Below are positions 15,802-25,350 of a stretch of 61,534 bases of DNA, one piece after another. The translations under genes were made by a program, and so were the position numbers. This stretch comes from CAZFLD01 sp964519835 (GTDB lineage Bacteria; Spirochaetota; Spirochaetia; DSM-27196; CAZFLD01): assembly GCA_964519835.1 (NCBI GenBank), contig CAZFLD010000020.1:1-61534 (forward strand). Reading direction: 5' to 3'. Every line of letters starts with the position of its first letter. Position 1 is the first letter of the stretch. The notes beneath the pieces were generated by a model, which ran no database searches, was not told the DNA's origin, and saw only the letters and a list, made by a program, of their open reading frames with translations.

Positions 15802-16749
15802 ATGCAAGACTACGAGTTTCACAACAAAAGCATCAAAAAGCGATTCGAGGAGCTCCGCACGCAGGATCCGGATCGATTCGAGTCCCGCCTCAGCCTGAGT
15901 TGGAGCAACTGGGGTTTTGGTCTGGAGCCCCTGTCTGATTCCGCCGCGCGGCTGCACAGGCACGGAATCACCTGGATCGAGCTCCACGGGAATCACTATG
16001 GCCCCGACCTCGGCTACGATCCACGGGAGACCGGTAAGATCCTCGGGGACCACGGAATTGCGGTCGGTGGTGTCTGCGGGATGTTTAGCGCCGACAACGA
16101 CCTCTCAAGCAACCGACCGATCAAGCGGCAGGCGGCAATCGACTATCTCAAGCGGGAAATCGATTTTGCCCACGAAGTCGGGGCGGCATATCTGCTGGTC
16201 GTTCCAGGGGCCGTGGGAAGGCCCGAAGCATATGACTCCACGGAGATCGAGCGGAGCGTAGAATCCTTGCTTATCGTTGCGGACCGATTTCTGCAAGCAG
16301 GCATTCGTGCGGCAATAGAGCCCATCCGGAGCGCCGAAGTGAGCTTTTGTCACACGGTCGCCGATGCCAACCGGTACATCGAGGCGGTGGGCCATCCGGC
16401 AATCGGCCATATCAACGGCGACGTGTATCACATGCAAAGCGAGGAGTCACACATCGGCGCGGCGATCCTCGAGGCCGACCGTCGGCTCGCCAACCTGCAC
16501 ATGGCCGACTCCAATCGCGGCGCGCTCGGCGACGGCTCCATGGATCTCGATACCATTATCCGAGCCCTCTACATTACCGGCCATAATTCCGACCGGCGGT
16601 ATGTAACGCCGGAGCCCCTCGGACCGGGTGGCGATCCCTACCCGGCGATGAACGGTAAACCGGACTCAGAGCGGCTGGACTACCTTGTAGGCAGAACAGC
16701 ACGATACTTTCGCGAGAGGGAGGAGGCGGTCCTATCCAACGATTTTTAG
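15802..16749 (+). CDS. TIM-barrel sugar phosphate isomerase/epimerase family protein
   Basis: This is a 315-residue AP-endonuclease-2/xylose-isomerase-like barrel. Typical strand-end residues are visible: ITWIELHGNH, GVCGMFSAD, AAIEPIRSAE (metal-ligand Glu), GHINGDVYHM and NLHMADSNRGALGDG with His/Asp ligands. Such enzymes isomerise or epimerise keto-sugars or inositol derivatives using a divalent metal. The exact substrate is not visible. It follows the SagB-like gene by 33 bp behind AGAGGAGGACATACAGC, and precedes a broken aldo/keto reductase, suggesting a former small sugar-catabolic operon. Confidence 0.85.
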   Translation: MQDYEFHNKSIKKRFEELRTQDPDRFESRLSLSWSNWGFGLEPLSDSAARLHRHGITWIELHGNHYGPDLGYDPRETGKILGDHGIAVGGVCGMFSADNDLSSNRPIKRQAAIDYLKREIDFAHEVGAAYLLVVPGAVGRPEAYDSTEIERSVESLLIVADRFLQAGIRAAIEPIRSAEVSFCHTVADANRYIEAVGHPAIGHINGDVYHMQSEESHIGAAILEADRRLANLHMADSNRGALGDGSMDLDTIIRALYITGHNSDRRYVTPEPLGPGGDPYPAMNGKPDSERLDYLVGRTARYFREREEAVLSNDF

Positions 16750-16863
16750 GAGCTCGTCGATACCTTGCACACGGCATTCCACCTTCTATAGCATAGGAGT
16801 GTTCCGGGTTGGACCGAGAGGCCATTGCGACCCTGGGGCACACATTATCATCCCGGGGGAACT

Positions 16864-17826
16864 ATGACGTATCGACAGTTTGGTAAATCGGGTCTCGAAG
16901 TTTCGGAGATCGGCTTTGGAGCGTGGCAGCTTGGCCAATCCGGCTGGGGACATGTGGATAAGGACCGCGCGGCGGATGCGCTGCGGGTGGCCCTAGATAC
17001 CGGCGTCAATTTGATCGACACCGCCGCGGGATATGGCGGAGGCGAGAGTGAGAGGCGCGTTGCCCAAGTGCTCTCCGAGCGTGGTATCACGATTGGCTCG
17101 GGAAGTGGCACGGACCGGGTGGTGGTCGTTACCAAGACACCGCCGGCGCCGGGTCCGTGGCCCCCATCCCCCTATGACTCTATCGAAGATCGCTACTCGG
17201 CGGAGTACGTGCGAAAAAACACCGAAGAGCGGCTCCGGAATCTCAATACCGAGTGCATCGACGTGCTTTTGCTCCACAGCTGGACACGGGCGTGGAATCG
17301 TAATCCGTCCGCGTTGCACGTCCTGCAGGCACTCAAAGCCGAGGGGAAGATCCTCCTAGCCGGCGTCTCTACACCGGAGCACGACCAGAACTTGGTAGTC
17401 GACCTCATGCGGTCGGGCCTTGTCGATGTGGTAGAGGTGATCTAAGAAAAAGAAACCGGCACCGCGATCATCGTCCGGGTCGTGCTCGACGAGGGTGGCT
17501 TGGCGGGCCGCTTCACCGCAGAAACAACCTTTCCCGACAACGATGTCCGCAGCCGCTACTATGCCGGCGACCGGCTGGCCCGCACCGTTCGGCGCGTTGA
17601 GGAGATCAAAAAAGAACTGGAACCGTTCGGCGCAAAACTTCCTGAAGTGGCAATACAGTTCGCCCTGGCACACGAGGCGGTATCGACCGTAATCGTCGGC
17701 ACCACCAGCCCCAAGCACGCGGAGCAGAACTCCGGCATCTCCGACATGCCCCCGCTCCCCGAAGAGCTGTCGATCAAGTTGCGGTCCCACGCCTGGCGCC
17801 GGAGTTTTTGGTACGGAGGGAAGTAG
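16864..17826 (+). pseudogene. Aldo/keto reductase, broken by a small deletion and in-frame stop
   Basis: The first part (16864-17445) reads a normal AKR: GFGAWQLGQSGWG, DTAAGYGGGESE (the catalytic Asp/Tyr region) and VDVLLLHSW. It ends at a TAA just after VDVVEVI, where relatives continue with YN and about 15 further residues. The same frame resumes immediately with ETGTAIIVRVVLDEGGLAG and runs to the normal C-terminus at 17826. I infer loss of roughly 45 bp that also made the stop. The catalytic Tyr is retained, but the barrel is interrupted. A sequencing or assembly error is an alternative. Confidence 0.8.
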
Positions 17827-17859
17827 GCGGCGAGCAGCTCGGCTACGGCCTGAGCACGA

Positions 17860-20800
17860 TTATCGGTGACTGCTCGTTCGGGGGTGCGCTCCCGGCTCCA
17901 CTCCCAAGACCGCGGCCGCCTGTGCGTCGATTGCCGCCGCCTCGTGCGGATCAAAATCGACTCGAGTCAACAATCGACGAACCATCGGCCGGAGAAAGTG
18001 ATTAAGGCGTTCCTCGTTGGTCTCGTAGTGAAGTCGATCGTCCAGCGTCATCACCGTTACCTCGAGCGGGTCAAAATAGCGGCAAACCTCGTGGAAGCCG
18101 ATCTTTTTGTATAGACGCTTTTGCGTTTTATCGTCGCTAAACACGTCGAGAAAGACACGCTCCGCCCCGTTGGCGCGCGCGTGCATGTAGGCAAGCATCA
18201 TCAACCCGATAGATACAAGCCCACCACGTTCTTCCGTTACCACTGCAAGGCGATCGATCTCCGCACCAATACGGTCGTCTATTAAATCCGACCCCGGTGG
18301 AAGATGTGTTGCGATTGGGAGTTTCTCGATCGACGGACTAACAATACATGATACCGTGCCTACCGGCTGTAGGCCCTTGTAGGCCAAGATGTGAAAGGCC
18401 GATTCATCCGCCGGTCGATGGATGGTCTCCTCGCGGTAGCCACGCTCACCGACCAGGATCTTCCGCTGTATAAAAAAGACATCTTCCAAATCCCGCCGGG
18501 TCCGAACTTGCACAAAGCGGACGGTTGCGGGCTCGCCGCCGGCGAGCGGCAGACGGACTTCCGCAGTGGTACCAACCCCTACCGTGCTCGACACTGCAAT
18601 CCGACCACCTAATCGACGAAGGATCTGGTTTGTGATGCTCAAACCCAAGCCCGTGCCGGCTCCCGGGTCTTTGGTGGTAAAAAACGGATCGAAAACCCGC
18701 TTTAGATCTTCCTCATCGATGCCGGTGCCCGTGTCGGTAATACAAACAAAGGCATGGTCGCTTGTCTTGCCTGCTTGGATATCCAGTGAGCCGCCCGAAG
18801 GCATGGCTTGGATGCCGTTGACGATCAAGTTGAGAAACACCTGACGAAGCTCATTGGACTTGCCGGAGACGTACACGCCGCGTTCGATGCTCTTTTTGAC
18901 TTCAACGCGCGAACCATCAAGTCCCCGGAAGGCCATGGTCAGCGCAACGTCGATCGGCTCGGCAAGCTCTACCTCCGCCGTATCGTAAGTACCGGCCTTT
19001 TCCTTTCGGGCGTAGCTGTTTAAGTCCTGGATGATGGTGGATGCGTGGCGTGCGGAGCGAAGTATGTCCTCGGCGTACTCGGCAACACGTTCATTAGCGC
19101 GCGCGTCGTCTTTGATCACCTCGGCCATGCCGATTATTGCGGCCAACGGATTGTTGATCTCGTGGGCTATTCCCGACGCGAGCGTCCCGATCCCGGCCAA
19201 CTTTGCCGACTGTAGCAGCTCTTCTCGGAGCCGCGTTTGCTCCGAGACGTCCTGGAAAAACTCAAGAAACATCCTGCGGGAGCCCTCAGGGACAGAAATC
19301 GGAAAAAACTGAATTGCAAACTGTGCTGAGGCTCGCCTGTGTTCCTGCTCCAACGAGAACGGCATTTGCGTGTGGAGGCAGTCTTGGGCCAAACAGCCGG
19401 GACACGGGTGTGATCTGCCGAAATACACGTAGTAGCACTTCTCCCCGATCATGTCCTTTACGGGCATCCCAAAAAAACGGGCGGCGGCGATATTGGCAAT
19501 AACGATGTTGTAATCAACATCTTGAAGCGACATAGGGACGGTAACGCCGTCGAAAAAGGCCTCCAGCTTGTTTTTACTAATCTGCAACTCGGTATTGAGC
19601 TCCTGAAGCTGTGCTTGACGTTTCCGCAGCCGTTCAAATGAAATGGCGTTTTCGATAGCGATTGAACACTGGCCGGAAAAAATACTGATAGTCTCGAGAT
19701 CCAATTGGTCGAGAAACTCTTTCTTTTTTGGCGGCCCAAGAAAGATCCAGGCGTTGACGCGGTCCCGGAATCGCAAAGGAATTAGGGTTTGCGCCCGAAG
19801 CTCGATTTCGCCATAGTCCCCCGATAGGACAAGTGGTCTCGCATCGGCCGGCAGCCGGTATACCTCGGAGCTGCGCTCCTCCTCCACTATCTGCGAACCG
19901 GGCGGAATGACCGGCTGTCCGGCAGCCTCTAAAGGAATATCTACTCCCCGTGCCGCCGCTACTTCGTACCGCCGCCGACCGTAGTCCAACGTAACAAGCA
20001 CGACCCACTCGATGTCGAACGTATCCTTGACCTTCTGCGCCACGCCGTCCACCAGCTCCGGAAGGTCGACGGTAGACAACAACGTTGCGGAGAATCGCTT
20101 GAGCGAGGCATAATACGACAAGCGTTTGCCAAAGTATGCTCGTTCAAAGACCCGTACGGCGCCATGCCGAACAGGCTGGAACATGAGAGCCGCGACCGTC
20201 GCGACAAGCAGAGAAATCAAATATCGACTCTGGAAGGAAAACTGTGTGCTCGGCGGTAGGGCCGGCTGGAGGATGCCCGCAAAGACCAGTGCGGAGATTA
20301 CAACAAGCAAGAAGTAGACAACCAGCTTGAGAAAAACCTGCGAGTAGTTGACCAGTCGGTACTTGTAGACGGCGTAGAAGATCAGGAGTCCGTTTACGGT
20401 CGCCGCCACCAAATCGATAGGATAACGACCTACGGATTCGTCAACGTTGACAAGAACGCCAAGCAGCAGGACTATTCCCCCGGCAAGCAGCGGCACCAAA
20501 CGTTTTCGAGCAACAGTGTTCTCAGCGCGGGCAAGCTTTCGGCCAATTAAGACCATGGCGAGTATAAGAAAGGCATAACTAAGCACATATGCGATGATTG
20601 CGCTTGGACCCAGCGAATAGTAGAACGCACCATCAACAAAGCCGGCGTCTGCAACAATACTCCCACGAAGATTTAGAACAAGCAGAAAACCGTAAATACC
20701 GTAGCCAACAAAAAGAAGGACAATCCGGGACGTTTGTTTTGACTCGGTAAAGTCAATAAGTGAATGGTAGACCGTGATGGGTACGGCAAGCAGCCCTACC

Positions 20801-21012
20801 ATCATTATGCGGTTCCACAAAAGCGGCGTAAAAAGGCCGGTGTCTGCGTGCATAAGAAACGAGCCAAGGCTCCAGACCGACATTGCCGCCATGTACAGCA
20901 AAAACGATGTGCGAATTCTTTGGGTACGCCTTTGGCGAATGCCAAAAACGGTAAATGCGACATATAATAGGAAGCTCGTTGCAGGAATCAGACTTGAGAT
21001 ATCGAGAATCAT
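17860..21012 (-). CDS. 7TM-type membrane histidine kinase fused to a GNAT/FeeM-like acyltransferase domain
   Basis: This is a 1050-residue protein. Residues 1-235 form about seven membrane helices like the histidine-kinase N-terminal 7TM region, with two more at about 230-280. A GAF domain covers about 305-455 and a PAS domain about 480-590, with a Cys cluster (HPCPGCLAQDC). The HisKA domain has H617 in GIAHEINNP. The ATPase domain follows with N732, D760-T-G-T-G and a TGLGLSI lid. Unusually, 830-1050 is a further domain with IDRLAVVTEERGG, a helix, RVFLDVFSDDKTQKRLYKKI and GF. This is the acetyl/acyl-CoA-binding pattern of GNAT proteins, closest in feel to FeeM/LuxI-like N-acyl synthases. 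It is divergent from the methyltransferase/response-regulator pair. Confidence 0.88.
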   Translation of the reverse strand: MILDISSLIPATSFLLYVAFTVFGIRQRRTQRIRTSFLLYMAAMSVWSLGSFLMHADTGLFTPLLWNRIMMVGLLAVPITVYHSLIDFTESKQTSRIVLLFVGYGIYGFLLVLNLRGSIVADAGFVDGAFYYSLGPSAIIAYVLSYAFLILAMVLIGRKLARAENTVARKRLVPLLAGGIVLLLGVLVNVDESVGRYPIDLVAATVNGLLIFYAVYKYRLVNYSQVFLKLVVYFLLVVISALVFAGILQPALPPSTQFSFQSRYLISLLVATVAALMFQPVRHGAVRVFERAYFGKRLSYYASLKRFSATLLSTVDLPELVDGVAQKVKDTFDIEWVVLVTLDYGRRRYEVAAARGVDIPLEAAGQPVIPPGSQIVEEERSSEVYRLPADARPLVLSGDYGEIELRAQTLIPLRFRDRVNAWIFLGPPKKKEFLDQLDLETISIFSGQCSIAIENAISFERLRKRQAQLQELNTELQISKNKLEAFFDGVTVPMSLQDVDYNIVIANIAAARFFGMPVKDMIGEKCYYVYFGRSHPCPGCLAQDCLHTQMPFSLEQEHRRASAQFAIQFFPISVPEGSRRMFLEFFQDVSEQTRLREELLQSAKLAGIGTLASGIAHEINNPLAAIIGMAEVIKDDARANERVAEYAEDILRSARHASTIIQDLNSYARKEKAGTYDTAEVELAEPIDVALTMAFRGLDGSRVEVKKSIERGVYVSGKSNELRQVFLNLIVNGIQAMPSGGSLDIQAGKTSDHAFVCITDTGTGIDEEDLKRVFDPFFTTKDPGAGTGLGLSITNQILRRLGGRIAVSSTVGVGTTAEVRLPLAGGEPATVRFVQVRTRRDLEDVFFIQRKILVGERGYREETIHRPADESAFHILAYKGLQPVGTVSCIVSPSIEKLPIATHLPPGSDLIDDRIGAEIDRLAVVTEERGGLVSIGLMMLAYMHARANGAERVFLDVFSDDKTQKRLYKKIGFHEVCRYFDPLEVTVMTLDDRLHYETNEERLNHFLRPMVRRLLTRVDFDPHEAAAIDAQAAAVLGVEPGAHPRTSSHR

Positions 21013-21062
21013 TGCGATATGTTGTCATATTCTAACGTATTATATTGGACTTGGGGCTCGCA
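21013..21062. promoter_or_regulatory. Short divergent promoter region of kinase and methyltransferase genes
   Basis: Only 50 bp separate the two starts. The minus strand has a perfect TATAAT (21044-21039) about 27 bp before the kinase ATG, and the same AT-rich stretch gives TATATT on the plus strand. No well-spaced -35 box is seen on either strand. Overlapping promoters would make the two transcripts mutually exclusive or jointly regulated. Confidence 0.35.
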
Positions 21063-21668
21063 ATGAGACTGATAGAGGTGATTGTCGTTGTAGTCGTGCC
21101 GGGATTTGTCGGCTTTGCCGCTACCCTCGGCTACGACCTTCTCCAACTCCGCCATGCCAATCGCCTGCTGCCCCCCGTTGCAATTATCGGCGCGATCGGT
21201 GTCGGCTTGTCCACTTTTGGCCTCTGCTTTGTAGTTTCCTTGCCGCCGCAGCACTTCGCGATCACAGTTGGCTGCGCGATACTTGCTGGGGTGTCTTTCC
21301 TGATGCTTGTTTGGAGCGTCGTGTTGGAAATCCCGATCCTTCTTCGAGGCGCTGTGGAGGCACGGGAAAACCAAGCGACAGACCCCGCGCCGGCCGCCGC
21401 GGCACAACGTCGTGTCATCAATCGGGGCACATATGGTCTTTCCCGACACCCTGGACTCCTATGGTATTTTATGCTTGTCCTTTTTGTCGTTTTGCTGTTC
21501 CGGCATCCGGTGGTGCTGGGTCTTGGAGTCTACCTTTTTCTTCTCGACCTCGTGGTTGTTCTTGTCGAGGATGCGTTGATCTTTCCAAAACTCTTTGTGG
21601 ACTATGACCGCTACAAAAGAGAGGTGCCGATGCTTGTCCCGGGGCTGAGACGGACGAAGTCGAAATGA
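21063..21668 (+). CDS. ICMT/PEMT-like integral membrane methyltransferase
   Basis: The protein has 201 residues from the ATG at 21063; a TTG six codons upstream is the alternative. It has five or six membrane helices and the C-terminal signature of isoprenylcysteine carboxyl- or phospholipid methyltransferases: RGTYGLSRHPGLLWYF, then VEDALIFPKLF and DYDRYKREVPMLVP. These enzymes methylate lipid-like or membrane-embedded substrates with SAM. Its stop overlaps the response regulator start by 4 bp, so the two are coupled. The link to a divergent kinase carrying an acyltransferase domain is suggestive of lipid-signal modification, but that is inference. Confidence 0.8.
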   Translation: MRLIEVIVVVVVPGFVGFAATLGYDLLQLRHANRLLPPVAIIGAIGVGLSTFGLCFVVSLPPQHFAITVGCAILAGVSFLMLVWSVVLEIPILLRGAVEARENQATDPAPAAAAQRRVINRGTYGLSRHPGLLWYFMLVLFVVLLFRHPVVLGLGVYLFLLDLVVVLVEDALIFPKLFVDYDRYKREVPMLVPGLRRTKSK

Positions 21669-22738
21669 CGCAAAAACACGATCGAAGTGTCGCAATCGTG
21701 GACGACGACAAAGCGGTACGGAAGGCGCTGTCGTTGAGCATTTCCCACGCCGGCTACCGGGCCCTACCGATGACCGACGGTAAAGCCATTATCGAGTATA
21801 TGTCAAACGGGTACGACCAGCCGGACTGTGTTCTCTTGGATATACGAATGCCCGGAGTCGACGGCACGAAAGTATTACCGCAGCTGCGCGCCCTCGATCC
21901 GACCGTGCCCGTTATTATGGTTACCGCCAACAACGACCTCGACACCGCGGTTGCGTGCATGAGCGAAGGAGCCTTCTACTACGTCGTCAAGCCGGTGGAG
22001 AGGCCGGTCCTCGTTTCTACAATTCGTCGGGCCTTGGAGTTGCGCGACGCACAGGATGAGGCCCGCCGATTACGTGCCGAAAACGAGCGCTATCAGCACC
22101 GCCTCGAGGAAATGGTCGATGAACGCACTGCACAACTCCAAGACGCTCTGTCTCAACTACACGCTCACAACCTGGAAACCGTCGAGGCCCTTGCCGGTAC
22201 TATAGAGGCAAAAGACCCGTACACACGTGGTCACTGCACGCGCGTTCGGGATTACTCTTTGGCGCTCGCACGCTCGGCGGGGCTCTCCGCCTCGGAGCTA
22301 TCACGAATCGAGTACGGCGCGCTCCTCCACGACATTGGGAAGATTGCCGTTCCAGGTGTGATTCTCGCCAAGCCAAGCCGTTTGGACGACAACGAGTTTG
22401 CGGCTCTCCGCGAGCATCCCGTAAAAGGCGAAACGATCCTTCGCCCGGTTGCCTTTTTTAGCGAGGTCTTGCCGATTATCCGACATCACCACGAACGCTA
22501 CGACGGAGCCGGTTACCCGGATGGACTCTCCGGCGAACAAATCGACCGGGCGGCCCGCATCGTCTCAGTCGCCGACGCTTTCGACGCGATGACATCTACC
22601 CGCCCCTACCGGCCCGCCCTAGACCGAAGCACAGCCCGCGGTCGCCTGCAGGAAGGAGCAGGCACGCAGTTTGACGCGGATTTGGTTGAGCGGTTTTTGG
22701 CGATGAGCAGGCCCGGGACAAATTCGAGCGGTGGTTGA
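21665..22738 (+). CDS. Response regulator with HD-GYP output domain
   Basis: This is a 357-residue protein. The receiver domain (1-125) has D13/D14, the phospho-acceptor D59 in LLDIRMPG, T87 and K109. A coiled-coil linker (about 130-170) leads to an HD-GYP domain with HD at 222-223 (LLHDIGKIAVPG) and the HHERYDGAGYPDGLSG motif. HD-GYP proteins hydrolyse cyclic di-GMP. With the divergent histidine kinase as the likely partner, phosphorylation would control c-di-GMP turnover. It is translated by overlap from the methyltransferase gene. Confidence 0.93.
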   Translation: MTQKHDRSVAIVDDDKAVRKALSLSISHAGYRALPMTDGKAIIEYMSNGYDQPDCVLLDIRMPGVDGTKVLPQLRALDPTVPVIMVTANNDLDTAVACMSEGAFYYVVKPVERPVLVSTIRRALELRDAQDEARRLRAENERYQHRLEEMVDERTAQLQDALSQLHAHNLETVEALAGTIEAKDPYTRGHCTRVRDYSLALARSAGLSASELSRIEYGALLHDIGKIAVPGVILAKPSRLDDNEFAALREHPVKGETILRPVAFFSEVLPIIRHHHERYDGAGYPDGLSGEQIDRAARIVSVADAFDAMTSTRPYRPALDRSTARGRLQEGAGTQFDADLVERFLAMSRPGTNSSGG

Positions 22739-22844
22739 AGGAACGCCTCACGGGGAAGGTGTTCGAAGATCTCACCAGAAACCCAAGCCCCGGATTCCGG
22801 ACGTCGGTTACACAAAAACTGCGTCGCGTGGTATAAGCGGCGTC

Positions 22845-23723
22845 ATGTCTACCTGGCCCGATCAGAACAGCCCGACCTATGCCGGCGTCACGCGTGCAGC
22901 GGACGACCGGCGGCTCCCGTTGCGGGGCGCCCACAACGTACGCGACCTTGGAGGCTACAACACCGTCGGCGGGCGGCGCCTCAAGCGCGGCATGCTCTAC
23001 CGCGCGGACGGGCTGCATCGACTTACAAGACACGACATCCGCCGCATGCAGAAGCTTGACCTCCGCACCGCGGTGGATTTTCGGGAAGAGCGCGAGTACC
23101 GACGCAAACCCGACCGGCTTCCCAACGGCGTACGGCAGCTGTGGGTTCCGATCGATGTTGGAGGAGCAGAGCTCCGGCAAGAGGTTCGCGCGGCAATATC
23201 CGGTACGGGTTCCGGCGATCTCTCCGACGTGATGGTGCGGGTCGGCCGCGAGCTGGTAAACGGCCATACACCCGCCTACCGTAGCTGGTTACACGACATG
23301 GTAACCGAGGACGATGCGCTCCCGCAGATCTTTCACTGTACCGCCGGGAAGGATCGAACCGGTTTGGCCTCGGCGCTCTTGCTGCGCATTCTTGGTGTGC
23401 CGCCGGAGACGGTCTTCGACGACTACGAGCTATCGAACCTCTACCTGACAAAGCTCACAAAGCGCGTGATTCGCCACATTCGCCTGATCTCACTGTTCCG
23501 GGGAGACGCTAACACCGTCCGCCCCATACTCGTTGCCGACCGCCGCTATCTTGAGGCGTCGTTTGAGGCAATCGACGCCGGTTGGGGCGGCTTTGATCGC
23601 TACGTGGAGCATGGCCTTGGTCTCGACGGTGCGGCCATCGAAGCGCTCGAGACTCGATTACTCGAGGACGGGCGACCACAAACTGAGGCCGCGACCACGA
23701 CGCGTCCGGCCGCTCCCAAATAA
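22845..23723 (+). CDS. Tyrosine-protein phosphatase-like (Y_phosphatase3) protein
   Basis: The protein has 292 residues from the ATG at 22845. A longer in-frame start overlapping the response regulator looks unnatural. The N-terminal NVRDLGGYNT and YRADGLHRLT are typical of this family, as is the loop FHCTAGKDRTGLASALLL with nucleophile C165 and R171. Members dephosphorylate phosphotyrosine proteins or phosphoinositides. It follows the HD-GYP gene by 106 bp on the same strand, which hints at a signalling role, but co-transcription is not certain. There is no signal peptide. Confidence 0.88.
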   Translation: MSTWPDQNSPTYAGVTRAADDRRLPLRGAHNVRDLGGYNTVGGRRLKRGMLYRADGLHRLTRHDIRRMQKLDLRTAVDFREEREYRRKPDRLPNGVRQLWVPIDVGGAELRQEVRAAISGTGSGDLSDVMVRVGRELVNGHTPAYRSWLHDMVTEDDALPQIFHCTAGKDRTGLASALLLRILGVPPETVFDDYELSNLYLTKLTKRVIRHIRLISLFRGDANTVRPILVADRRYLEASFEAIDAGWGGFDRYVEHGLGLDGAAIEALETRLLEDGRPQTEAATTTRPAAPK

Positions 23724-23807
23724 CCGAGCAAAACGCAACACAATCCTAACAATTGCAGACTAATCTCTTGGCCGTAGCCGCGCCGAATGGCAACGGGAGG
23801 AGCTTAG

Positions 23808-25163
23808 ATGCCAAAAGAAACGCGTATCGGCGAACGAACCAGTTATACCCTCTACTTCGCCGGACAGAACCTTGTCTATGCCCTGATCTCCGGCTACCTG
23901 CTTGTTTTTTACGTGAGTTACCTGCAGATCAACGCGGCATTGGTAGCCACCGTATTTTTGATCGTGCGTGTCTGGGATGCGGTAAACGATCCGCTTATCG
24001 GAATCGCCTTGGACCGCATTAAGGTTGGTCGTTATCGCTACAAATCGTGGCTGAACCTCACCACCTTCCTTATGCCGGCGATGACCTTTGTGCTGTTCTT
24101 GGTCCCTCCGGGGGCGAGTCAGGTCCTCAAGATAGTCGCGATGATCGTGACCTACGTGCTTTGGGACGTGCTCTACACCGCAAGCGAGGTGCCGGCGTTT
24201 TCCGTTTCGACGTCGATGACCGTCGGCGAAAAGGAGCGGACCGTGCTGCTCACCCTCACGCAGATTGGAAGCGTAGGGGGAACCGCCCTCGGCATGGGCG
24301 TTGCCTTGGTGTTCCTCGGGGACGGGGTGAATAAGATCAACTGGCTCCTCTTTGCCGGTGCGCCGTCGCTACTCGCCGTTCTTATTATGATTCCACAGAT
24401 ATTCACCGTGCGGGAGCGACACCACACGGAGCCCGAACAGTCCGTGACGATCCCACGAATGATTCGTGAGGTCCTCAGGAACGACCAGCACTTCAAGATC
24501 ATGGCCATGTTTGTATCCCAAGCATTCCTCAACGCTGCAACGGTGTTCGGAACCTACGTCGCGGAAGGGATCTATGGCGATGCCCGTCTTGCTTCCCTAA
24601 CCGGAGTGTTTACTCTGGCGGGGATATTGATCCTCGGCGCGTTTACCCCTGCGATCGTTTCCCGCTTCGGCAAAAAACGCTACCTGGAGATCAGCATGAT
24701 CGCCTCACTGGTTCTGTCGCTCCCCATCTTTTTTATCCCGACAACACAGCCCATAGTGGCCATAACCTTTGTGGGATTGAGAACCATGGCGCTTGTTGTA
24801 ACAAGCCTGCTTCGCCCCATGTTTACCGCGGACTGCATCGAGTACGGTCAGCACAAAACCGGAGTTCGCGCCGAATCGGTGGCCTTCTCCGTGCAGACCT
24901 TTTTCAATAAGACCGGGGACGCCATCGGAACCTCACTCGGAGGATTCGTGTTGGCAATTGCCGCCTTCAACGAGAATTTGCCCCTGGCCGAGCAGGCGGA
25001 GCCGACAATGAGCTTCTTGCACATGGCCTTTATCATTCTGCCGATGCTTATGGGCGTTGTAATGTGGCTCGGACCAAAATTTTTCTACAGACTCGACGAG
25101 AAGAAGATCAAAGGCTTTATAGAGGCCAACGCGGATACGGTGCAGCGCCCGCCCTCCGCATGA
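23808..25163 (+). CDS. GPH-family (MFS) sugar:cation symporter
   Basis: This 451-residue, 12-helix carrier is of the glycoside-pentoside-hexuronide family. Family signs are the loop WDAVNDPLIGIALDR after helix 2, the YKSWLN basic loop, PAFSVSTSMTV, and ADCIEYGQHKTGVRAE between helices 8-11, followed by FFNKTGDAIG. It should import a glycoside or uronide with Na+ or H+. GGAGGAGCTTAG precedes the ATG. No enzyme gene is directly attached, so the substrate is open; the sulfatases or GH genes nearby may use it. Confidence 0.9.
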   Translation: MPKETRIGERTSYTLYFAGQNLVYALISGYLLVFYVSYLQINAALVATVFLIVRVWDAVNDPLIGIALDRIKVGRYRYKSWLNLTTFLMPAMTFVLFLVPPGASQVLKIVAMIVTYVLWDVLYTASEVPAFSVSTSMTVGEKERTVLLTLTQIGSVGGTALGMGVALVFLGDGVNKINWLLFAGAPSLLAVLIMIPQIFTVRERHHTEPEQSVTIPRMIREVLRNDQHFKIMAMFVSQAFLNAATVFGTYVAEGIYGDARLASLTGVFTLAGILILGAFTPAIVSRFGKKRYLEISMIASLVLSLPIFFIPTTQPIVAITFVGLRTMALVVTSLLRPMFTADCIEYGQHKTGVRAESVAFSVQTFFNKTGDAIGTSLGGFVLAIAAFNENLPLAEQAEPTMSFLHMAFIILPMLMGVVMWLGPKFFYRLDEKKIKGFIEANADTVQRPPSA

Positions 25164-25165
25164 TA

Positions 25166-25350
25166 CTATTGAAGCGTCGCCTGCGAAAGCACCACCGGCA
25201 CCGTGAGGCTGTAGAAAAACCGTGTTGAGAAGGTCGCGCTTGGTCAACCGAACTCCGGGCGCCGGTTGGCCACTGGTGTTCAGCCACGCTACGGCGTGGA
25301 GTTTGAACTCTCCTGCGTAAACCTCGACTTTGATCTGCGACGCCGGCTTC
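25166..25350 (-). pseudogene. Possible C-terminal remnant of an unrecognised gene
   Basis: On the minus strand two frames carry protein-like sequence that would join by one frameshift: EVYAGEFKLHAVAWLNTSG and on to KRDLLNT, then RFFYSLTVPVVLSQATLQ before a stop at 25166. I cannot name the family. The rest of the 460-bp gap up to the LamG gene (25351-25623) shows nothing recognisable. Confidence 0.25.

Noticed and set aside
17860..21012. Two separate genes misread as one kinase-acyltransferase
   Set aside because: The frame is continuous through residue 830, with no stop, no internal ribosome site and no start codon at the domain border that I could support.
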